A DNA stretch of 64,000 nt, taken from NCBI GenBank assembly GCA_964630235.1, contig CAZVUO010000001.1, positions 682,001 through 746,000 on the forward strand, in the 5' to 3' direction. This DNA comes from JBFLYH01 sp964630235. Lineage in GTDB: Bacteria; Oederibacteriota; JAAXVQ01; JAUVAV01. Below, piece by piece: positions 57,625 to 64,000 of the stretch (its first letter is position 1; the number at the start of each line of letters is the position of its first letter). The translations under genes and the position numbers were made by a program. The notes beneath the pieces are model-generated. The model searched no databases. It worked only from the letters and a program-made list of their open reading frames with translations, and had not been told where the DNA came from.

Positions 57625-59412
57625 ATGTCCTATTTGCTGGTCGGCATGCTGTTTTTAATGGTGATGCCGTTGTTAGGCTTTGGCGCGGCGGTTTGGTTGC
57701 TCCCGAAACCCCTGCTGAGGAATACCCTCTATTTCTCCCCGTTACTGGGATATTGCGCCCTGAGCCTGTTCGGCTGGTATGGCTACCGCTGGAATCTGCC
57801 CGGCACTGATGCCTACGCTTACTACGTTTTAGGCCTTCTTCTCCTCCTGGGGCTGCTCTCGCTAAGGAAATTACAGAAATCTGTGATGGCGGACATCTTC
57901 AACCGTGAAGCGTTATACGCCTGTGCGTTCATGTTGCTGATCTTCATCATCGTTAGTATTCCCTTTTGGAATCAGCCCGAAAGTTTAACTTCGCGATCTT
58001 TTATGAACAACGACATCGCCGATTCAGCGTCGGTCGGTACCTTTTTAAAAGAATTTCAAAGGTCTGCCACGCAAGGGTTCCTGGGACAATCGGACGCTTT
58101 CAGGGGTCAGGCAGATACCACGCTTTTTGGCGGGCCTTTGCTAAGCGCTTTCCTGGCCTCGGTGTTCGGATTGCAAACCTATCAGATCCAAAGCATGACG
58201 GTAAATGTCTTTTTTTCTTTTGGCTGCCTGGTTCTTTATTTCGTTTTGCGAAATGTCTTTGGATATGGTAAGCCCCCCAGTCTTGTGATAACGCTCCTTT
58301 TTGGCTTACATCCGGTGCTTCTTTACACCGTGTACAATGGGTTCCAAGGACAAATAATCGGTCAAAGTCTGATGCTGGGCTTGTTGGGTATGGCTCTGCC
58401 TCCGGGCCTCAACCAGATCTCGAACAAGCAGCTCTTGAGTCGTCTACCAGTAGTTGTACTTCTGGGCTGGGGTCTTTTGGCGACCTACAACCATATGCTG
58501 CCTGTGGTTGTGGTTTTGCTGATGGTCATGGCCGCAACATATTTTATTTCGAGTGGAAATTGGTCGGGTTTGATCCGGTATGGCCTGTTCGCTATAGTGG
58601 CCCTTTGTCTAATGTCAATCCTATCATTGACCCGAGCCAAAGGGTTGGTAGGCGACTTTCTTTTGCGTGGCACTCAAGAAGCGGGCTGGCATATGCCTGA
58701 ATTTTTATTGGATGCGGTTTTTGGTTTTACCTCTAATCACCCGGATTTGAGCCCTCATTCATTGCTGACGCGCCTGGGTTTATCCCTGGCGCTGGGAATG
58801 GTAGTGCTAGCCGGATTCCGGGACGCTTGGCAGAAGGATAAACCTATCTTTATGTTGGCCGCGGGGAGCTTATCAATGATCTTGGCTGGTTATGCCGCGT
58901 GGTGCTGGATAGGCCGCGGGGAGCAAGGTTTTGGTGGATATAAAAGTTACAAATGGATCTCTTTCTTTTTGCCATGGATACTAGCCTGTGCGATGCTAGC
59001 TTTTAGGGAGTGGACCGGCAAGGTTTCTCCAATGAAACAGATGGGCCTGACCGGAGCCATGGTGGTTTTGTTGAGTGGCAATGTGTACTCGGCCAGCATG
59101 AGCATCCAGCGCATGTTTGAGACGCATTTGGTCGTTACACCCGAGATGGCCGCCCTTTCGAGGATTGAAAACGATCCGAAGGTGGATTCGATCAATATTT
59201 TGGATGGTAGTTGGTGGCATATACTTTGGGAAACTAATTTTTTATTGAGAAAGAAATTATATTTCCAGTCCTCCACCTACGCTGGCCGGATGGCATCGGA
59301 ACTGAATGGAGAGTGGGATTTGGCAAGAACCAGTGATGTCGGCCCGGCCGCCGAGTCGGAGGATATTGTTCCTTTAAATACCAGTTACTACCTACGGAAG
59401 AGACACAAATAA
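57625..59412 (+). CDS. Large polytopic membrane protein, possibly GT-C type glycosyltransferase
   Basis: 595 residues from ATG 57625. More than ten hydrophobic segments alternate with short loops; the first periplasmic-size loop contains SRSFMNNDIADSAS, which could be an acidic catalytic loop of the GT-C type, but this is only suggestive. The C-terminal ~90 residues are soluble (ETHLVVTPEMAALSRIENDPKVDSINILDGSWWHILWETNF...), a layout seen in PMT-like and O-antigen-type enzymes. The middle is visibly less GC-rich than neighbours, hinting at transfer. The family is not identified. Confidence 0.6.
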   Translation: MSYLLVGMLFLMVMPLLGFGAAVWLLPKPLLRNTLYFSPLLGYCALSLFGWYGYRWNLPGTDAYAYYVLGLLLLLGLLSLRKLQKSVMADIFNREALYACAFMLLIFIIVSIPFWNQPESLTSRSFMNNDIADSASVGTFLKEFQRSATQGFLGQSDAFRGQADTTLFGGPLLSAFLASVFGLQTYQIQSMTVNVFFSFGCLVLYFVLRNVFGYGKPPSLVITLLFGLHPVLLYTVYNGFQGQIIGQSLMLGLLGMALPPGLNQISNKQLLSRLPVVVLLGWGLLATYNHMLPVVVVLLMVMAATYFISSGNWSGLIRYGLFAIVALCLMSILSLTRAKGLVGDFLLRGTQEAGWHMPEFLLDAVFGFTSNHPDLSPHSLLTRLGLSLALGMVVLAGFRDAWQKDKPIFMLAAGSLSMILAGYAAWCWIGRGEQGFGGYKSYKWISFFLPWILACAMLAFREWTGKVSPMKQMGLTGAMVVLLSGNVYSASMSIQRMFETHLVVTPEMAALSRIENDPKVDSINILDGSWWHILWETNFLLRKKLYFQSSTYAGRMASELNGEWDLARTSDVGPAAESEDIVPLNTSYYLRKRHK

Positions 59413-59570
59413 AGAACCTCCTGCTGGGTTCGTGAACACGCGGGACTCTAATCTTTGAACTCACCCTAGCTAGCAAACGCTATCCATGAAACACTTGAAC
59501 CGGACCGGGGTTTAATGGTATTGTTCCCGGTTAAGCGTTTTGATTTCAACCTTTTTTGGGAGAGTGGCCC

Positions 59571-61541
59571 TTGCGACGTTTAGGCATCATCATCCTGACT
59601 CTTGGAATGGCGCAGACCGCCGTGGCCGCGGAATTAAAGCTTGCCACGGATAAGGACGCCTACTGGCGGTATGAACTGGTCACCTTGACCGCGAGCCTGG
59701 GGCAAACCGGTTCGGCCCAGGCGGCCGCGCTGCCTGAACAGCTGCGGGCCACTTTCTGGTTCGGAGACCAAAAGGTGGTGACGGTCGGCAAAGTGGAGTC
59801 CGTTCCGCTGCATTCCAGCGGTCCCAATGTCTGGCGGGGATACTGGCCCATCCCCTTCAATCCCAAACTGGGAAGTTATCAGGCCAAAATATCGGTCCTG
59901 GACGCCGAGGGCGTGACCATGACCGCGTCCGCCACTTTTAAGATCCAGGGCCGCCAGCCGCACGACCTGCCCAAGGGTTTTTCGGTCGTCACCTACGAGG
60001 GCGGCAAGAAAGGCCCGGGTGACACGCCCAGTCCGATTTCCGGCGAGCCGGACTCCTGGCGCAACCTGATCAAGTGGGCGGACCTCATGGGCGCGGACGC
60101 GTTTTGGCACTGCATCGGCCAGACGCAGGTGTGGTCCAAGGTCAAGCCGGAACAGTATCCCTGGTCCACGTACACCGTAAGGCTTATGAGCAAGATCGGC
60201 GAGGCGGCGCACGCGGCCGGCATGCAGTACGGCGCGTGGATCACCGCGTTCGTGGTCATCGGCGACAAGATCGAGGACAGCGGCTACACGTTCACCCTGG
60301 GCTATAACCGCGCGCAGAACGCGCTGCGGCAGCTGCGTTACGTTTCGCTCGGCTGCGAACTGCGCATCCAGCACATCATTGAACTCCTGAAGAAATTCGA
60401 GGCCGATCCCAACGTGGATTATCTCGGCCTGGATTATATGCGCACGGATTTTGGCGGGTACGAGTTCGCGAACGAGTTCGTGCGCGACATGTCCGTGCCC
60501 GCGCCGCCGGAATGGCCGCGCTGGACCGACGCCGAGCGCAGCCTGTGGATGGCGCGCCTGATCGAAGTGGAGCGCAGCCTGGCGGCCCGCGAGCAGTGGC
60601 AGTGGTGGCGGGCGCACCAAGTGGGCCTGATTCTCACCCGCATCCAGGACGAGGTCAAGCCGACCAAACCCCTGTGGGTCTTTTCTCTCGGCTGGAAAAC
60701 CGGCCACCAGCATGGGCAGGACCTGTTCATGATGCGGGACGCGGGCGTCGGCTTCAATGCGCCCATGTTCTATTCCATTGACAAGCCGGATTACCCGCAT
60801 ATGCTCAAGTCCTGGGCCGACTATCTCGGCAACGGGTCGGCCAGTGTGGTGATCGGCCAATGCGTGGATTGGAACCTGTTGGGCCGCACCACCAATCCGG
60901 CCAGCCCCGCGGAACATGTGGAGCGGCAGGTCCAGGCCATGGAACAGCTTAAACCGCACGCGACGAATTTCGGGTTTTTCTGGCACGACTTGGCGCGCGC
61001 GTTTTGGGGCGCGCGCGGCCCCTATGGCGCCTGGGAATGGGTCATGGCCGGCGCGACCTCGTTTAGCCGGCTGAAAGCGGAAAGCGGGCGGCTGTCTTAC
61101 CGCGTGAAGTTGCTGCCGCCCGTGGATGTCATCAAGGGCCAGGCGGCCGAACTGCGCGTGGAGGTGACCAACACCGGCAGTTCGCTCAACGCCGTGGCCT
61201 TGGAACTCGTGCCCTTGCCGCGCTTGACCATCCTGGAGAGCGAGCCTAGAATACTGTCGGCGCCGTGGCCCGAGGACAACCGGCAGACCGCGCGTCTGCG
61301 TTTCCGGACGGACCAAGCGTACGCGGCCAATGGCAACTGGCAGATGGTGGCCGTCAAGGCCAAGAGCGGGGAGGACGTTCCACGCGACGCCTGGTTCGAC
61401 TTCATTTATCTCCCGGTCACGACCGAACTCGGGCCGCCGCTGCCGGGCAGCACCACGCCCACGGCCGTCTCCACGCCGGTGAGCGTGAAACCGAACGCTA
61501 AACGGGCCGAGCGGCCCAGAAAGACCGCGCCGAAGCGGTAA
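59571..61541 (+). CDS. Secreted glycoside hydrolase-like protein with beta-sandwich domains
   Basis: 656 residues from TTG 59571 (GGGAGAG 6-7 bases upstream). The signal peptide is MRRLGIIILTLGMAQTAVAAE. An N-terminal Ig-like domain (about 22-135: TDKDAYWRYELVTLTASL...) precedes a TIM-barrel-like region. The latter has WADLMGADAFWHCIGQTQ, AAHAAGMQYGAWITAFVV, VDYLGLDYMRTDFGG (a family-type acidic strand) and VFSLGWKTGHQHGQDLFM. A CARDB-like beta domain follows, then a Pro/Thr-rich basic tail (TTPTAVSTPVSVKPNAKRAERPRK). It resembles putative glycosidases of the GHL/DUF4015 type; the substrate is unknown. It may act with the membrane protein upstream. Confidence 0.65.
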   Translation: MRRLGIIILTLGMAQTAVAAELKLATDKDAYWRYELVTLTASLGQTGSAQAAALPEQLRATFWFGDQKVVTVGKVESVPLHSSGPNVWRGYWPIPFNPKLGSYQAKISVLDAEGVTMTASATFKIQGRQPHDLPKGFSVVTYEGGKKGPGDTPSPISGEPDSWRNLIKWADLMGADAFWHCIGQTQVWSKVKPEQYPWSTYTVRLMSKIGEAAHAAGMQYGAWITAFVVIGDKIEDSGYTFTLGYNRAQNALRQLRYVSLGCELRIQHIIELLKKFEADPNVDYLGLDYMRTDFGGYEFANEFVRDMSVPAPPEWPRWTDAERSLWMARLIEVERSLAAREQWQWWRAHQVGLILTRIQDEVKPTKPLWVFSLGWKTGHQHGQDLFMMRDAGVGFNAPMFYSIDKPDYPHMLKSWADYLGNGSASVVIGQCVDWNLLGRTTNPASPAEHVERQVQAMEQLKPHATNFGFFWHDLARAFWGARGPYGAWEWVMAGATSFSRLKAESGRLSYRVKLLPPVDVIKGQAAELRVEVTNTGSSLNAVALELVPLPRLTILESEPRILSAPWPEDNRQTARLRFRTDQAYAANGNWQMVAVKAKSGEDVPRDAWFDFIYLPVTTELGPPLPGSTTPTAVSTPVSVKPNAKRAERPRKTAPKR

Positions 61542-61546
61542 CTCTT

Positions 61547-63346
61547 ATGGCCAACCCGCTGATCCGCAACTTCTGCATCATCGCGCACATTGATCACGGC
61601 AAATCCACCCTCGCGGATCGGATCCTGGAGATCACCCACGCCATTTCCCGGCGCGAGATGCGTGAGCAAGTGCTCGATGACATGGACCTGGAGCGCGAAC
61701 GCGGCATTACCATCAAGGCCAAGGCCGTGCGCCTGAACTACAAGGCCCCGGACGGCATTATCTACCAGTTCAATCTGATTGACACGCCCGGGCACGTGGA
61801 CTTCAACTACGAGGTCAGCCGTTCGCTTTCCGCCTGCGAGGGCGCGCTCTTGATCGTGGACGCCTCGCAGGGCATCGAAGCCCAGACCCTGTCCAACGCG
61901 GAACTGGCCATCTCCCACCGGCTGGTGCTGGTGCCGGTGCTGAATAAGATCGACCTGCCGGCCGCGCGGCCGGCCGAGATCAGCCACCAGATCGAAGAGG
62001 TCTTCCAGATCCCGCGCGAGGAGATCATTCTCGCGTCCGCGAAGACCGGCCAGGGCACGGCCGCGATCCTGAAAGCCGTGGTGGAAAGGATCCCGCCTCC
62101 GCAGGGCGACGATCAGGCGCCGTTCAAGGCCCTGGTGTTCGATTCCCATTTCGATTCTTACCGAGGCGTCATCATATACCTGCGGGTCATTGACGGCGCG
62201 CTCGCCAAAGGGATGACCGTGCGCATGCTGTCCACGGGCACGGCTTACGAGGTGGATGAAGTCGGCATTTTTACGCCCCACGAACAGGCCGTGGACCGGC
62301 TGGTGGCCGGCGAAGTCGGCTACCTGACCGCGGGCATCAAAAATATAGCGGACGTCAAGGTCGGCGACACGGTGACCGATCACCTGCATCCCGCGGCCGA
62401 GGCCCTGCCCGGGTTCCGCGACGTCAAACCCATGGTCTTCTGCGGGCTGTTTCCCATCGAGGCCGGTGAATACGAGAATCTGCGCACGGCCCTGGAAAAA
62501 CTCAAGCTCAATGACGCCTCGATGTTTTACGAACCGGAAAATTCCGTGGCCCTGGGATTCGGTTTCCGCTGCGGGTTCCTGGGGCTCCTGCATATGGAAA
62601 TCATCCAGGAGCGCCTGGAACGCGAATTCAATCTGAGATTGATCGCCACCGCGCCCTCGGTTGTGTTCCGGGTGCACAAGACCGACCGCACCCAGCTGGA
62701 CGTGGACAACCCCTCCAAGCTGCCGGCGGTCGGGGAAATCGAGGCGATCGAAGAACCGTTCATGCTGGTGACCATTCTGGTGCCGGTGGATTACGTGGGC
62801 GCGGTGATGCAGCTTGCCCAGGAGCGGAGGGGCAATTACCTCAACACCGAATACCTCGATCCCCAGCGGGTTAAACTGACTTATGAGCTGCCCCTGATCG
62901 AGATCATCATGGATTTTTTTGACCTGCTCAAGTCGCGGACCCGCGGCTACGCCAGCATGGACTACGAGCCCATCGGCTACCGCCGGGAACACATGGTCAA
63001 GGTGGACATCCTGGTGAACAAGGAACCCGTGGACGCGCTGTCGTTCATGTGCCACCGTGACTCGGCGGAATTTCGCGGCCGGGCCCTGGCGGAGAAACTG
63101 CGCGAGCTGATTCCGCGCCAGCAGTTCGAAGTGCCCATTCAGGCGACTATCGGCGCCAAGGTGATCGCGCGGGAAACGGTCCGGGCGCTGCGCAAGGACG
63201 TAACTGCCAAATGTTACGGCGGCGACATCACCCGCAAGCGCAAACTGCTGGAGAAGCAGAAGGAAGGCAAGCGCCGCATGAAGCATGTGGGCAGCGTGGA
63301 AATCCCCCAGTCGGCTTTTCTGGCTGTGTTGAAGATAGAAAAATAA
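61547..63346 (+). CDS. lepA: Elongation factor 4 (LepA)
   Basis: 599 residues, the usual length. GTPase motifs: IIAHIDHGKSTLADRIL (G1), RERGITIKAKAVRL (G2), DTPGHVDFNYEVSRSLSACEGALLIVDASQG (G3), LNKIDLPAA (G4), SAKTGQGTAAIL (G5). Domains II-V and the LepA-specific C-terminus follow (AKCYGGDITRKRKLLEKQKEGKRRMK). It back-translocates or remodels stalled ribosomes. It lies 5 bases after the secreted hydrolase gene and before lepB, the classic lepA-lepB order. Confidence 0.98.
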   Translation: MANPLIRNFCIIAHIDHGKSTLADRILEITHAISRREMREQVLDDMDLERERGITIKAKAVRLNYKAPDGIIYQFNLIDTPGHVDFNYEVSRSLSACEGALLIVDASQGIEAQTLSNAELAISHRLVLVPVLNKIDLPAARPAEISHQIEEVFQIPREEIILASAKTGQGTAAILKAVVERIPPPQGDDQAPFKALVFDSHFDSYRGVIIYLRVIDGALAKGMTVRMLSTGTAYEVDEVGIFTPHEQAVDRLVAGEVGYLTAGIKNIADVKVGDTVTDHLHPAAEALPGFRDVKPMVFCGLFPIEAGEYENLRTALEKLKLNDASMFYEPENSVALGFGFRCGFLGLLHMEIIQERLEREFNLRLIATAPSVVFRVHKTDRTQLDVDNPSKLPAVGEIEAIEEPFMLVTILVPVDYVGAVMQLAQERRGNYLNTEYLDPQRVKLTYELPLIEIIMDFFDLLKSRTRGYASMDYEPIGYRREHMVKVDILVNKEPVDALSFMCHRDSAEFRGRALAEKLRELIPRQQFEVPIQATIGAKVIARETVRALRKDVTAKCYGGDITRKRKLLEKQKEGKRRMKHVGSVEIPQSAFLAVLKIEK

Positions 63347-63357
63347 ACGATTATAAT
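63329..63357 (+). promoter_or_regulatory. Sigma-70 promoter within the end of lepA, reading to lepB
   Basis: TTGAAG (63329-63334), 17-base spacer, perfect TATAAT (63352-63357). The predicted start is near 63364, giving a leader of about 250 bases to lepB. Confidence 0.6.
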
Positions 63358-63613
63358 TGGCCGGTCATGGCGAGCCCCAAGGGCGTGGCCATCTCGGAGT
63401 GGAGTGGTCCCCCGGACTAAAGTCCAGGGCTCCCTCCCTCCGCAATAAAATCCCGCAAATCATCTCCCCGGCCGAAGGTCCCTTCGGGAGCTGAAGCCCG
63501 GGGATTCATGCGGAGGGATTGAACGCCAGAACCGGGATGGCTTCGTCATCCCCCGGCTCCTCGCGATGACCGAAAACGGTTTGGGCATCAACCTAGAATC
63601 CCGGAGGGGTCCC
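63358..63613 (+). repeat. Repeat-rich leader of lepB
   Basis: No gene is present. It holds a CCCCCGGACTAAAGTCCAGGGC palindrome-like tract (about 63409-63430) and TCCCTCCGCA/TGCGGAGGGA arms (about 63434 and 63509). A reversed copy of the CATTGCGAGG repeat, GGCTTCGTCATC...CTCCTCGCGATGACC, lies at 63539-63571. The Shine-Dalgarno before lepB is GGAGGGG (63603-63609). Confidence 0.5.
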
Positions 63614-64000
63614 ATGTGGGAATGGATCAAAACCGCGGAAGCGGCGGAACTGATATTCTACGGATTGCTGGTGGGATTGACCCTGGCGGAAATCGTCATG
63701 CGGTTTCTGCTCAAAGTCTCAAAACAGAACATCATCCTGGAGTACGTGGATTCGGGTTTTATCGCCATCCTGCTGGCCCTGGTCATCCGCACCCTGTTCC
63801 TGCAGGCCTTCAAGATCCCGTCGGGTTCCATGGAAAGCACCCTGCTCATCGGTGATCACCTGCTGGTGAACAAGTTCGTCTATGGCACGCCGGTGCCGTT
63901 CACGGACCGGCGCATCCTGAAGATCCGCGATCCCCGACGGGGCGAGATCATCGTGTTCAAATATCCGGAGAATCCCCGGAAGGATTTCATCAAGCGCTGC
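63614..64000 (+). CDS. lepB: Signal peptidase I (3' truncated by window end)
   Basis: 129 codons are visible from ATG 63614 (GGAGGGG 4 bases upstream), and the frame runs off the window. The first ~60 residues give two membrane helices (ELIFYGLLVGLTLAEIVMRFLL and FIAILLALVIRTLFLQAF). The catalytic serine is Ser72 in FKIPSGSMESTLLIGDHLLVNKFVYG, and the catalytic Lys is Lys127 in KDFIKR. It cleaves signal peptides of exported proteins. The pairing with lepA is conserved. Confidence 0.95.
   Translation, partial: MWEWIKTAEAAELIFYGLLVGLTLAEIVMRFLLKVSKQNIILEYVDSGFIAILLALVIRTLFLQAFKIPSGSMESTLLIGDHLLVNKFVYGTPVPFTDRRILKIRDPRRGEIIVFKYPENPRKDFIKRC

Overview
The window is a GC-rich bacterial chromosome segment that codes almost entirely on the + strand; the only confident minus-strand gene is a protein-L-isoaspartate methyltransferase at 49281-50036. 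The organism is a Gram-negative (diderm) bacterium. It carries a heptose/Kdo lipopolysaccharide set (gmhB, a GT9 transferase, gmhA, split rfaE1/rfaE2, kdsB, kdsA), an MsbA-type exporter, an OmpA-type protein, several exported proteins that look like outer-membrane barrels, and lipoproteins. The rpoN-hpf-ptsN-hprK-mannose-PTS order resembles deltaproteobacterial clusters. The Pro/Thr-rich linkers in envelope proteins and the many dispersed palindromic repeats suggest an uncultivated lineage. I cannot assign a phylum from sequence alone. No tRNA, rRNA, CRISPR array, transposase or integrase was seen.

1-2213: the end of a zinc-ribbon protein, then DUF116 protein, ferredoxin and metallophosphoesterase. 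2246-15181: a regulatory block with sigma-54 (rpoN), hibernation factor (hpf), PtsN, HPr kinase (hprK), a membrane-tethered YvcK, a complete mannose-family PTS (EIIA, EIIB, EIIC, EIID), HPr and Enzyme I. It runs by gene overlap into galU, a WecG/TagA glycosyltransferase and a sigma-54 enhancer-binding protein. 15207-17363: dnaK behind a textbook -24/-12 sigma-54 promoter and an upstream palindrome, next to the activator gene. 17794-21894: an HtrA protease and metK-ahcY. 22194-26352: an envelope cluster (barrel, TPR lipoprotein, and a PorV-like/OmpA multidomain protein).

26434-42640: the LPS region (ABC exporter, heptose and Kdo genes, pyrG, RNase H-like protein). It is interrupted at about 31.5-36.5 kb by a strikingly AT-rich island holding one gene for a 1534-residue SF1 helicase. 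That protein also has a PD-(D/E)XK-like nuclease domain and two zinc ribbons. It is the best candidate for a little-described system, probably single-gene defence or DNA processing. 42892-55885: housekeeping genes (PilZ, htpX, rsmB, a hypothetical, mnmG, a TIGR01212 radical SAM protein, pcm, queC, glmM, pdxJ, glmS, yjbQ). 55985-61541: exported and membrane proteins of unknown function, including a secreted glycosidase-like protein. 61547-64000: lepA and the start of signal peptidase I.

The genes link up as follows. HPr (His15 and Ser46 both present), Enzyme I, HPr kinase, PtsN and the EII(Man) proteins form a phosphorelay that probably couples carbon status to RpoN-dependent transcription and to precursor genes such as galU. 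GlmS, GlmM, KdsA, KdsB and the heptose enzymes supply envelope precursors. Intergenic gaps are populated by at least six families of palindromic repeats, some of which carry terminators.
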